From assembly GCF_000002995.4 (NCBI RefSeq), contig NW_025062475.1, forward strand, positions 13,300,687 to 13,364,686: 64,000 nt of DNA. Direction: 5' to 3'. This DNA is from Brugia malayi (taxonomy: Eukaryota > Nematoda > Chromadorea > Rhabditida > Onchocercidae). Position 1 is the stretch's first letter; each line of letters starts with the position of its first letter. The notes below the pieces were generated by a model. It searched no databases. It had not been told where the DNA came from and was given only the letters and a program-made list of their open reading frames with translations. Position numbers and translations under genes: made by a program. Positions 44,424 through 57,900 of this stretch are shown here, piece after piece.

Positions 44424-47400
44424 ATGAGGGTGTTTGAGCAATATCGGCTTGAGGGAATTAGGCGTCAACTGGAATTGTCATCCTTATCAATAAGATGGTT
44501 AGGTAGTGTACCTGTTTTCCGGTTATTCAAGACTCTGTCTACTATATTACCCGCATGTTTCCTTATCTTTTTATGTCTTATATCTATCGCCTTTATTTTG
44601 CCCAGTTTTCTGTTCAACGAACTCTTCCCGCAGCCATTGCTCCATGGATCGATCACATTTCGGTTTGTTATGATATCATTTCCGTTCTTTACTAATCCTT
44701 AATTAAGGTTGAAAAAGAAAGAAGTAAGATGTTGCCCAAGATTGATATGGCTTATAGTCATAAATATGAATATTGTTTAAGTTAAATTTTGATTGAAAAT
44801 TATAGTTTAAGTTTATTTGCATGTTCGAGTTTTCAGTTTAATGTGATTTAACTTATTGGATAAAATGGGTTAGGCGAAATCAAATCAAACTAATAAAATT
44901 GAAATTTCTTAGCAAGGATGTGTTAATTTAAATGTACTAGATAAACAACAAGAATAACTCATATTTGTTGAAGGTTTGTTATTTCAAAGCTATCAAATAA
45001 ATTAGTGAAAAATTTTTTGCAGTTGATTATTTCAACCACTGGGAATTTATTAAACAAACAATTAAATTTCTGACAACTGCTAATATAGCAAAAAAATTTC
45101 TGATGAACAGTAATACTAACTTGTAGCTATCTCGATAGCCGTAATCTTAATCGTCGTTGCCTTCTTACCCTTTCTTTTGTAGTTATTTTGTAAATGACTT
45201 TTGTTTTTTTAGAAGAGGAAAAAGCTCGGAGAAACATCCATGGAATAATCTACGGATCGATTCAAACTTCCAGGAAACCAAACGAATTCTGGCATCAGTA
45301 AGACGAGATTTGCTTGAAGCTGCTCATCAGCTGAAAAATGTTAATTTGGAACATGAAATAATTACGAAACAAATGGCTGATGCAAGTATGTAATGTTTCG
45401 GATTTCTAACAGAACAGAAATTCCAAAAATGAACGTAAATTAAAACCATCATAATAACACACATGTTTTTCCGTGATAACAACTTTATCACATACATTTC
45501 TGGACTGATAGCGTATTGAGCAGTATGTATTCGTGCTCAATAAAGAAGTTCTAATTCTCACTTCTGGATTCCGTTTTTTTCATGTTATTATGTTTTTATT
45601 TGCAGGAAATGAATTGAAAATTCTACTACTGGATATCGAAGATATGGAATTATACCGTCGAGAATTGATTGCTAAAAATCGTGTGCCACTGTATCTTCCT
45701 GCTGCACCCGCTGTTACCTTTAGTAATGGTTATAAAGACAAAGTAACAATGACGAGTCCGAGTATAGCTTCGTTTGAAGCAGTCTTCGATTTCAGGTTGT
45801 CCAATCTTCATTTTCTGATTTTTTTCTTTTTTTTTTTTTTTTTTGACTGTTTAATTAAACTAACTTTGTTTTGGTTTTTTTTGCGCACTTCTTTTTTTTT
45901 TTAAATTTATTTCTTATTTTTTATTCTTACGTATTCTTTTATCCACTTCTGATATGTTGATTTTGCTAATTTTTCGCTTTTTGTATCTTTAACTTTTGCC
46001 TCTCTAAAATGTAATTTATCATCCTTACCATGTCAATTATTTTAAGTGCATAAAGTTCTTGAAGTGAAAAATAAGATTAATATATTAAAATTTCTCTTTT
46101 GCTATTTTCAGCCATCACTCTTTTCAAGTTTCAAGAATTCTAGTCTTTTTTAGATGGGATCCATAATTCTTTTGATTTTACTAAAATACCTTTTTTCATT
46201 TTTATTTCTTGTCCGCAAAGTCTAAAAAAGTTTCTTTAAGCAAGTGCTCAATAGCTGGAAATTTTGATATTTACATTTACAAACCTGGGGAGAATGCGTC
46301 GGAACATGCTGTGAGTTATTACAATTTGTTCAGGTGGGGTTATTTTGTTACGGATAGTTTGGCGTTTTTTTTTTTTTTTTAAATAATGAGCTGGATTAAT
46401 TGATTATTCAGCAAAGAAAATTACAACTTAAATAAAAAATGTACAAAAATGAAGGTAATAGTGACTAAGCTCTAAAACTAAATCGATTTAATTTGCGACT
46501 GAAATTGTTGAATTTTTTTTAGTATTTCGTGGTGTGATAACTACATTATCAGTAAGGTTACAGTGTACTAAATAATCAGACGGTACTGATATTATTTTCA
46601 ACCGAACAGATTTTTAATTAATTTTTTTTCCAGCCAGTTTCGTATAGTAACCAGTCGACCGAATGATGCATGTATTTTGTTTGCGTTTGTGGATAACACG
46701 AATGATGTAAAAGATTTGAAATACTGGAATAATGGTCAGAATCATGTCCTTCTAAATGTTGGTGTCAATTCGCTCTCATATTATTCGAATTCAGTTATTG
46801 TTTCTGCACTGTACGACTACAGGTATGATTTGGGTAATATCCCGATTCACTTTTCCATTCTATAACAATAGAAGATATATTTTCTCTCGGGAAAAGTAAA
46901 ATCAAATGAAAGCGCTTAAATTTGACAGATTTGGATGCACCACAATCAATAAAAAAGTAAAAGCTAGTAATCTTGTAAGCATCATAAATAACGAGTCTGA
47001 TTTCAAAAAAGTTCTATCCTCAGAAGTGTTTTAGGATGTTCAAAGACAATTTCGATATATCTCTGAATGTAAGAGTTCCTAATCATGACAAAAATCACTG
47101 GAAACAATTATCTCCTTTGTTGCCTTTAGCAAGAAAAGTAAGTTTAATAGTTCATTTTGTTACCAAGATCATTCGGATTTGCTACAAAGTGTCGTACTGT
47201 TATACGCCTTCGAGGTGCAATTGTCGGTGATAGCAGTGCTGTTTTGGACTGCCTTTCTCTTTACATGCCATTCATATTTTTTAAATAACATTCGGTAGAC
47301 TATACCCATTAGTTATTAGCATAGCATACTTCTTTCCTTTCTTAACCTATTTTTTTCTAAAGATATTGAAACAATGTTTTCATCTATTAAATATTGTTAT

Positions 47401-50400
47401 TGATTTCTGCAAGTTATTCGAAAAACAGAATCATGCGAAAAATTAATTTGATCACTCTTCAGTATCTATTAGCATGTGTTAGTACAATATCGGAAGAAAT
47501 TTCATCAAATGTGAAGGAACAGCTGGAATTATTGGCAAGTTCAGCGGAGTCTGTTGGCGATCAGGTATTTCTGGACATCAACTGCCGGGAAAATTGTACT
47601 TCAAGAAGTATGTACTCAATTCTTTTACTATATAATAATTAGAAATAACGCAGTAGACGGAATTCACACTAAATGGTCGATAGTTCTGATTAGTTACAAT
47701 AATTGTCGAAATATTAGTATTAATCATTGCAGCTAGTTCAAGTTTGAAATGAACTTTCGAAATTTTGAGTACGATGAAAGAACAAAGTTGGAATTATTCT
47801 AATTTGCTTTTATAATTTCAATGTATTTTGTATGTGGTGTGCTTGTAGGTTTTTGAAATTATGTAGTGCATAGGTAGCGACGAAATATTAATGTAGTAAT
47901 TACGACCATTTGGTTTAGGAAATAGTTTACTGTAAGCATAAATGTTTTCATCTTAACTTCGCTTACATTGCACAAATGTAAATGAAGTAGTAATATGATT
48001 TGTTTAGATAATGTTTACTCCGAATCGGTGTTCGCTGTTATACTTTTCCAAACTGGACAAAGTCCTACAACTGTATTCCATGATCAGATACTCGCCGCTC
48101 TTCAATGTGGAGCTATACCGGTGATAACCACATTACTGCCACCTTTGCCTTTTATGGAGTTGTTAGATTGGCGACGAGCTGTATACACTTTACCATTGCA
48201 ACGATTACCTGAATTGCATTTTATTTTACGCTCCTTTGCACCAGCTGATATTTTGGAAATGAGGCGTCAAGGACGATTTTTGCTGGAAAATTATCTCATT
48301 GATAAAAAAGGTTATTTTCATAAAATCAATATATAACATAGCGGTGAAATAAATGAGCAGTGAATTAATCGTGCATAAGAAGAATAGGAATAAATAAATA
48401 AGTAAAAAGTGAGAAATTAGAGCTACATTTTCAGGATACAAAATAAGTTATAGCTTTAATGATTAGCAGTAAGTTATAGCTTTAATGATTAGCATTTCTT
48501 TTTTTCGGGGAAAACAGTTTGTTTTTCTTTTTTTGAGAAAAATTTCTGAAATTTTTATTTTATGTTATGAAATAATTTTTGCAGTGGTTGCTGAAACATT
48601 AATAGCAGCATTAAGATTCCGTATTGGCGTACCTGGTGAACAAGCGATTGCTACACAAGCTAATCCATTGTTTGGTAATCAACAGTTCACTGCTCCACAT
48701 TTAGTTCTAGTGAAACCGGTAGATGAAGAATATTTAGGTACTTTATTGTTTCTCCGTTTAAAATTTCTGTCATTAATAAATATCCTCTCTAATTCTTCAT
48801 TTTTCTTCCTCTATAAACTTCATTTAACTATTAATGAAGAATTTTCAGCTTACCGGAATAAGAAGTTAAAATTGAGCACGTGTAGTTTATCATTTTAATT
48901 CGTGAACGAATCTTCTTAAATTTTTGCGGCAATGGATAATATCTTTATGACTCTAAATAACTAATAGATACACTCGTTATATTTATACAAATTTAATTGT
49001 TATTGCAGGGCCACGTGAAGCTCCACATATATCTTTTCCCTATACGCATAATTTCACATCTTTTCAAATGGTACATGATTTTCAGTATCCATGTTTCTTA
49101 AGTTGTAGAGCGACGGCTATGATATTGCAATGTTATTATTGATGTATCATAATTGACAGTATTTATAACTATGATAGAATTGTTAATATTGATGTAGATA
49201 ATGATAATAGTGATAGCAATAATGACAGTGTATTGACTGACGTTATTGCCTTAAAAAAAACAAAACAAAACAAAATATAAACGTTTTTTCATACAGAATT
49301 ATGTGATAATTATTTCATAACACATTCAATTTTTTAGTATTCATATTACTGGTGGAATAGCTTTGGTCGCGTAGCAGGAAGATCACTGGAATATATAATT
49401 AATGAACCACCATTTCCATCTCAGTTTGAATATGGCGAAGGTCTTGAATGGGGTTTTCGCCCGATTGCTCCACCAGCTAGTGGCGCAACTTTTTCGAATT
49501 CTCTTGGCGGTAATAGACCACGTGAGCAGTTTACAGGTAAATGCCTAATGTTTGTAAATAATGTGTTCAAAAAGAAACTTAATCTGGAAGGTAACTAGGT
49601 GCTTGATGTATAGCATATTAAAAAAAAATCCCAGATTATATATATTAAACATATTATATTGATTTGTTAGGTTCGAATACTTGAATAAAAAGTATAATTA
49701 AATTAAACGAAAAACTGATTAATAATGATGAGATTCTCTCGGGAGCTAATAACCGGAGAATATGTGTGGTTTGCGTTTCCTGCAGTAGTTTTACTCTGTT
49801 GGACTCCAAACAAACATCGGTATTTTCTATAATATTGATTTCAGAATTAGTAATCCTAACTTTCTGATTTCATTTATGATATGTTTCTGCTTTTCCAGTA
49901 GTACTTTTGACATATCAACGAGATGCTGTATTGGCTTCTGCACTGGAAAGGCTCAACAATATGCCATATTTAAATAAAGTCAGCAAACATTTTTATTTCA
50001 TCCATTTACATTTATTTTATTTACTTTTTTCTACATTTCATTTACTAAATCTTTAAATATTTAGTTTTTGTTTACTCTTTTTCAAATTTATCACTTATCA
50101 TATAGAAAACTCGCTCATTGCATATACAAAATGCAAAGGCAGTGGAGGATTTTTCTCTGCTTCTCTAACGAGCATAGAATCGGTTGAAATTGAGCAGCAC
50201 AGAAAATGACTTTGATTGTGTAGGGAAGTGAAGATTGACACAATGGGTGATGGGAAGTGTAACACTCGCAGTGACGCACCGGTTTCATCGATGACCGAAT
50301 TCATTCATAATGAAGTAACGACTGTGAGCGAAAGTCCCTGAACCTTGAGACTGAGAGAGCTCCACCCGTAGCTAGGGTGTACTCGGATATCCAACCTGGA

Positions 50401-52729
50401 TGGCGTTTGGGCCAAGAGACCATAAACGGTTGAGCCTAGGATGGCCATCGGTTGACCTCCGGGGTTCGTTGCAAGCAAAGTAACGTTACATTATCAAACA
50501 GCACAGGGCTTACTCTCCTCATGTCACCCAGCAAACTTTTATCAGTTTGTGAATTAGATCGCATGGAACGACGATATCAAGCAATACTTATAAAGTAATT
50601 ATGATAAATGAGACTGATGTGAATTTAAGCAATTGAAAATATTTCTCTATAATCCTCAGTTGCATTAATAACATATGTCAGGTATTGGTAATTTGGAATG
50701 GACGTGAGCCACCACTTGAACGTAACTGGCCACGACTACACGTTCCCGTCATTTTCATTAACTCGACTGTGAATTCATTGAATAACCGCTTTTTACCATA
50801 TGAACAGGTGAAATGTTTGTTTTTTTAGTAAATCATAATATTCAGGTGAATACAGAAGCGTGAAACAAATTGGAAATATAGAGCAAATTTGTTAAGTTAT
50901 ATGCCTGTGTTGGTGATATCAATTAAACATTCGCAGATATGTTGAAATATTCGGTTGTGGTGCCTTCAATCTTCAAAAAAATTTTTTTTTGAACTAAAAT
51001 TTTTTGACTATATTTACTATTATTTTTTTAATGTATATCTAAAGATAGCACTGAGATAAAGCAATTTGGAAAAGCCGTTAACAGTTTGATTTCTGAATAT
51101 TAATATGTACTGGAATGCACTTTAAACGGGATTGTCTTTTGAAGATTAAGACGGAAGCAGTGCTTTCATTGGATGATGATATTGATCTCAGGCAACATGA
51201 AATTATTTTTGCATTCAGGTCTATTTTACAATTTTTTTGTCTAATTTGATTGAATTTTGAAATTGTGGATTGGTTATTGATCCATTACTTCTGCATATGT
51301 TCGCATTAAAGCATCAATTATGTAGCCTGAGGAGTTTCTAACCATTATGGGTAAATTCATGCATGGGTAAATTATATCTGATTACTACTGCTACTAATTG
51401 TTTGTGGACAACAAATTGTATAGTTTGAATTCGCATCGTGCCATAACAAACTTTTTTTGGGTAGAAATAAGGTACTTTCGGACAGAAATAAAAAGTCTAT
51501 TGTGAGATTATGCATAGCACAATATTTAAGTCAAACCTATCGCTAATTGAGATAGTCATCTCTTTGCAAAATGAATTAATTGTAAGATTTCGGTTATTTT
51601 TTTAGAGTGTGGCGTGAACAAAGAACGAAAATTGTTGGCTTCCCAGCTCGACGTCATTCTCAACAAGGAAATGAAATTTTATATGACAGCAATCACACAT
51701 GTCAATTCAGTATGATATTAACAGGAGCTGCATTTATTCATAAGGTATAATCATAATAGAAACGATTTGATTCAATTAGTATGCAAGACAACACAGCCTT
51801 ATTGTCTCATCGATTTTTTCAAACATATAAAATTGTTCTTCGGTTCCTCGACGAATGCCTTCCTGAAGACTTGGTTTTTTTAGATTTTTGACAACTTTTA
51901 ATTTCTATTTTGTCAAGATGTTTCATTTTCCAGTTATATAATTTTCAGAAAAATGATCAACTTTTCAGGCTTATTTATATGCTTATACATATGGTATGCC
52001 ACAGGTAATAAGGGATAAAGTGGATGAATTTATGAACTGTGAAGATTTGGCAATGAATTTTTTTGTTGCTCATCTAACGCGTGAACCACCTATTAAAACG
52101 ACCAGCAAATGGACATTGCGGTTATTGCCTTTTTTTTTTTTATTTAAGCCGCAACTGAAATAAAGTGTTTGAAACATTAAGGTTAACTATTCTAGCCGGA
52201 AGTTAATTATTAAATGATGCGGTGGTTCAAGCCCTCTGATGGGATACATCAGGTTATCGGGCTCCATTTATGATTGCATTATCTTGCCTTTAAATATAAA
52301 TCCACTAGAGATTTAGAAAATTGAGATTTTAAATCATATTAAGTCTAGACATAGCTCTTCGCTATAGGATGATAACACAGAATTAATCGCTTCTGTGATA
52401 TTCATTAGCCTTCAAACTATTTCAATCGATCTACTTTGCTTATTCAATGTTATCGATACATGTAAGGACAAATTAAATTTCAGGAAAAAAAATCATTAAG
52501 AAGCAGTGAAAATTCCTTCCAAAAACTTATTACACTTTTCAGTTGCCCAGCTTGTAAAACAAGTCTTTATAAACGGACTGCACACTATCTACAGCGGCAT
52601 GAATGTATCCAATTTTTTACAAAAGTTTATGGATATAATCCACTACTTTTTACTCAACTTCGAGTGGATTCGGTACTGTTCAAGACACGTCTGCCAAGTA
52701 ATCATCAGAAATGTTTCAAATATGTTTAA
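44424..52729 (+). CDS. rib-2: Exostosin-like glycosyltransferase (EXTL3/RIB-2), heparan sulfate synthesis
   Basis: Seventeen exons: 44424-44662, 45213-45385, 45606-45795, 46241-46310, 46638-46822, 47035-47137, 47463-47607, 48008-48310, 48585-48737, 49009-49070, 49338-49536, 49899-49978, 50682-50807, 51145-51218, 51606-51744, 51969-52120 and 52543-52729, giving 859 aa. It is a type II Golgi protein that adds N-acetylglucosamine in heparan sulfate chain initiation and elongation. Membrane anchor at about residues 38-60; coiled stem (about 85-150); exostosin GT47 domain (about 200-490, with [17 protein letters not shown] and [12 protein letters not shown]); GT64 domain from about 605 ([27 protein letters not shown], metal-binding DDD at 686-688, [31 protein letters not shown]). 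The end matches EXTL3 ([20 protein letters not shown]). An earlier in-frame GTG exists at 44397, but the ATG at 44424 is preferred. Confidence 0.96.
50110..50545. mobile_element. GC-rich insertion in rib-2 intron 12, possible mobile-element fragment
   Basis: Intron 12 of rib-2 (49979-50681) is mostly AT-rich, but this segment is strikingly GC-richer (for example ctggatggcgtttgggccaa and gacctccggggttcgttgc). It encodes no conserved protein I can recognise. A GGTTCG word at about 50464 resembles a tRNA-type B box, so a SINE-like origin is possible, but the A-box match is poor. The ends lack clear target duplications. Confidence 0.35.
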
Positions 52730-54914
52730 GTTTGTTGCTGTTCCATTTTTTTTTTTTTTTTTTTTTGCGTATAGAAACATAGAATTTTATGGTAAGACAA
52801 ACAGAATTAATATCGTAGTTAATGGGACTATTAGAAATTCGTACAATTCTCAGTCAGTGATGTTTTGCCTCAGCAATTTCAGGTATTATTGACAGTGTCA
52901 ATATTGTTTTGAAGTTACTGTAAAGTTTTGACCTAATTAAGTTACCAGTAATTTGTTCACTATTAGTACATAATTCTCAACAATGAGATGTTATTGTCTC
53001 AATCTACTAGAGTGTCTTTTCGTAAAACTTTTGGACGTTGTCCAATTCTACCAAGATCGATAAGCTGGATGTTACAAAAACATTTGTATCTGCTTCAAAA
53101 TGTCAATGTGTATGTAATCTAAGTTGTTACGCCGTTTGTTGTTTCATCTTTCGCATGCTATATTTTCGAAACGGGTTAAAATTTAAACATCCATAATCTA
53201 TAATTTAATGTCTTATGCGCAGTGTTTCCTCAGCAGCTAGCTTCAATATTCCGGACCATTTCACTGAAAACTCATCAACAAAACAGTGCATTTCGGGTGA
53301 TTGATAAAACATATATCATACGGTTCCTTCTCTGAATACAGGCGCAGTTCGTTTGCGATTGTTATAGAAGAGCATCCAAAGTTTTTTAATATAAATCACG
53401 ATGATTCAAACATATTCTAGTAATGTTCAGATACCGGTTTTCAGTAAGTGAATGTGTTTATTTAGATGTGATATATAATACAAAAAGAACACAAATGAGT
53501 GAAAGGTGCTGACAGTAAAAGGAAAAGTTTTTGTTCGTTAGATATTTCATTAGAACATTAAAAAAGAAAAGAATCTTTGAGGTATAAAACATAGTACAGC
53601 AGAACTATGGCTGGATGTGGGAAGAATTTCACTTTTCTACTTAATGAAAATATAGTATAACAAAATTGGAAGCGATCTTGTGCCGAAAAGTGAAATGAAT
53701 TATAATTTGCATGTGATTATGATTCAGAAGTACGAGTATTTCTTCAAATACTTCGATGGGATAAATAATATGAAATTGAACACATTACAATTACTATCAA
53801 CACTACTGCTGAGAGTCACACGTAGTGATTTCACAATGTAGCACAATTACGAATCATTCCTAAGACGAAACACAAAGGCGTAACTGAGAAAACTGGCTGC
53901 AAACTTATAAAGCTGTGCAAATAGTATATGAAAAATAAAATAGTAAGCGGATAAGATGTGTGTCTCAACCTTGATTATAATTTATACAAAATACAAGCCC
54001 ACATGGTATTTCTGGAAATCAGTGAAATGAAGTGGAATTTTCGAAAACATTCCAACGAAGAAATGAAGTAATAACACCTATATTTTTGTATAAACAAAAG
54101 TGCTTGAAACTGTAATATTCCCTTCAATGATTATTCTGAAATGATAAGTTAGAAAGAGACAAAGAAGAGGAGAGCAGAAAGAGCAGGAATAACGCAAGAC
54201 ATAACGACTACAGTGAAATAAGAACTGCCTTCAGTTTATTTTTCCCTCTCAAAAAAATTCTAAAATCAGATCAGTAAACTAGAACTCTGAAGAGAATAAT
54301 CTCCAAGCTCAAATTCTTACAAATCCTATTCAAATTATTAAATGCAGTACTTTTGCGAAAGAGAAATTCTCGAAATACAACCACAGCCAAACAACATACA
54401 AACTCTTAAAAACAAGTCGTAAAAATAAAGTTGAAAAAAAAAAAAAATCAAAATAAAAAAAAAAAAAAGAGAAATAGAAGCGATGCAGTCGTGATTATAA
54501 AACATTGAATGTAGTGAAAACGGAACAAAAGACAAAAATCACCGTACACAATCGTTAATAAAATTTTAAATAAAACGCTACAGAATTTGGACTTAAAAAA
54601 AAAGTGTAGAAAAATTTGATTAAATAAATGAACAAGTCGTACAAAGGGGAAAAAAAAAATGAAAAAGTGACAAAAACACGATTATATATAAAAAAAAAAA
54701 TATATATATATATATATAAATATGAATACAACGTGTATGCGTGTACACCATTTTATAACAGCTTTCAAATACACATTCTTATGCACAAAGGAGGAACGAT
54801 CAGTTAAAGAAAAAAATAAATTATTGCAAAGAAACATCATTAAGCACTAGTTGTGAGCGAATGTTTTAAAATATTAACAAAAAATACATTTTGAGATATC
54901 GATTATTCGCTTGC
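52730..54914. other. 3' flanks of the convergent rib-2 and ifet-1 genes
   Basis: No further gene. It should hold the 3'UTRs of both genes. Candidate poly(A) signals are AATAAA at about 53934-53939 on the + strand, and TTTATT (AATAAA on the - strand) at 54235-54240 and at about 53457-53462. A TATA repeat lies at about 54701-54718. Confidence 0.5.
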
Positions 54915-57900
54915 TCAATTTGCTGCAAACTGTTTCTCAAGCTCTTCGACACTAATACAATTAGCAGTTGGAGGGAGACGCGATATTATGGACGGAAGAT
55001 CATTTGCTGCTGTTGTCGCTTGCAGTGATGAACCTGTTTAATACCATTTAATAATGCCAGCCAGAAAAATTTAGTTACTCAAACCATAATTCATAAAAAC
55101 CTATAATCCATTGAAGTTAGAATGTTTAATGAATGCATATGAAGCCAGACATTAGCAAGTGGTTAATTTTAAAATGAAAAGACTTCTCAAAGAAAACAAA
55201 AAATTCAGGCAATGCTTTTTTGCTTACCGCTCACAAGCATGTCAGTAAGCAATATCATCTGTTTTTAATTATTTTTTTACCATTTTTTTACGGCATGGAA
55301 AGAAACATCGTACGCTAACTTCAATTAGTTTTCGACATACCTTGACGAGACTCCTTATTTGGTGGCTGTAAACCTCTGTTAGCTGGTACACCTGCCGACT
55401 GAAGCAACTTCTCTAGCGGATTCTGATATTTATACTGTGTTAAGGATGGAGGAGCTTGAGTGTTTTGTGGCATCGGAATTGGTGCTGTTGTCACTACCGG
55501 TTGCATAGTTAACGGGGCTCCCACCTAAAAGAGAAAAAACTACAACTAAAAAATGTGTCCAAGTTATTTTTACAAAGTTTTTTAATGATACTTATGAATC
55601 ATAGTTTACTTCTAATAAGTAACTAAAAAAGCTGGAAAATAATAACTATTAAAAAGAAAAATAACAGTAAAAAAATGGCTAATAATCTGGCTGTAGGCAT
55701 AAAAAATATCTTCCTATAAATGGTAGTAAAAATGCATGTCATTTGCTAGTGAAAGAAATATTCCAATACAAAATAAAAAAAATTTTCAAAAAGAAAAAAA
55801 GACAAACATGGTGTGGATGAGGCGCTACTGGAACATTAGGCAAAGCTGCAAAAGCTGCTGCTTGTTGTGATAAGAAACGTGCACGAATCAGTTGTGCTTG
55901 ATTCAAATCACCACGCATCGCTGCTAGCGCATACTGTCGTTGATGCTCCGCATGAGCTGCTAGTGCTTGTGCTCGCACTGAAGCAGTCATTTGCGCATTC
56001 GACTGCCAATTATTCAATGATAAACCATTTTGCATTGCTGCAAGCACTTGAGCATACTGCTGCTGTACAGCAAGTCTTGTCATCAAGTTAGCTGCACTTT
56101 TTGAAGCCATGTTATTAACAACAGCATCACCAACAACTAAAAATCGATGAATGTTCTTCAAATTACAAAATGACCTAAATCTACCAATAAGGCAGAATTA
56201 GGAGGCCTAATAGTAATAAAAATTAAGAATTTCCAGTAGGTTACCAAAAATATACAAATTTCAGTAATTTATTGGAATTTAATATAATACCAAAAGTTTG
56301 ATCAAATAAGACAATATTTGAAGCTCATAGTTCTGTGTGCAAAATATGCACTGCATTAAATTTATGATGCAATTTCATTAATAATCTTCACTCAGTTAAA
56401 AAAGTTTTGAAAACTAACGTTTATGAGGTACGTTGAAATGATCCGGAACAATATTTTGTTTGACAGCATTATACTGTGTAGAACATATGGGTATGTTAGA
56501 ATGACGAAGCTTTTCTTCAGTGGTCATCGACGTATTACTGTTTTTGGTCATCTGTCGCATCACTGACGTTGGCATAAAGGAATTCGGAAGCACTCCTGTT
56601 GTAGAAGTCCGTGGAGTTGGAGCGATGGCAGTTACTGGCCGTGTTTGTGTCGATTGTGGTACTGCACCATTTCCTATTATATTCGTCAAAGCCTGCCTAC
56701 AAAGTGAATATAAAATGCAGAGCATAAAAGATAAGCTAAACACAACAGATGCTATATCTATTCCATAATTTCTAAACTAAATCATTGCAATAATTTCTGA
56801 ATCAAAATGCCAATTATACAATAAAATAATAGCAAAGATTACTACATACACCAGTTAGTGAAGCAATTGTAGGACACATTCAGTAAATGCCACCAAAATT
56901 TAAAATATCAGATCTTATCTATTTGATAGCAAGGAAATTTCTACTAATAATATGAATTAAAACTATTATTAACCTCAAAATAGTATTATCGACTGTTTGT
57001 GCACTTGAAACAAGCGCTGACCGTTGATTAGCAGCAAGTGCATGCAAAGCGGCTGCCTTCTCATATTGCGAACGAAGAAAAGCTGCTTGAAATGTAACAT
57101 CAGAGAAAATTGGAGGTACCACAGAATGAGACGGTGCTTGCGAATTCAGATGATGTGTTGGAGCCACGGAAATTTTGGACGGAAATGTCAAATTGTCTTC
57201 CGTCATGCATGACACGTCATCCGTAGTTCCATTTTGCAAGCGCGCGAATTTATTTAGTTTGTTCATAAGATGAGCTTGTTGATACGGATCACCAAGCGGA
57301 TTTCCTTTTATCGTCTGTCATTGTTCAAAAAAAAAGTCAAGTATACTCAACACTGGCAAATAAGCCATGAAGAACTAATATGAACATAAAACTGGAAATT
57401 CCTAACTTCTAAGTAGTTCTGCAAAAATTGGTTCAAATCAATACAACATTTCTGCCATCGCCACAAAACATAGAAATCGCAGTAGCTCTGTACATCCTTA
57501 CATCTTAAGACAACAAAGTTCATTTCATCTACCAAGACATTCAGTAAGCAATAAAAATCCATGTGAATGAAGGTAAACGAACCTGGCTTATATATGATTG
57601 TCGAGAATTGGATGGGAGCTGTTCGCTATTTATTACGTTTCCATAACTATCAGCACCAACAGAAAGAGTAGATGGATTTCCAGGAGCTGATTCCTTCTGG
57701 AAATTACGTTCTAAATCTTCAACTCTCAAAATTCCTTGTACTGATGGCGCTACGTGCTGAAAAATGAAATATTAGTAATCGGTAAAATCGCACTACAGAA
57801 TTCAATCGAATTTGACTACTTAAAAATGAAAAGTGTACAAAAATTAGCAAACCGGTTCAGGAAGAAATTGCGAGTGAAAAGGTCGTTGACAGGTACTTGA

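Noticed and set aside
50110..50545. Wolbachia-derived insertion
   Set aside because: The segment is GC-richer than its surroundings but shows no bacterial coding frame, and Wolbachia DNA is itself AT-rich.
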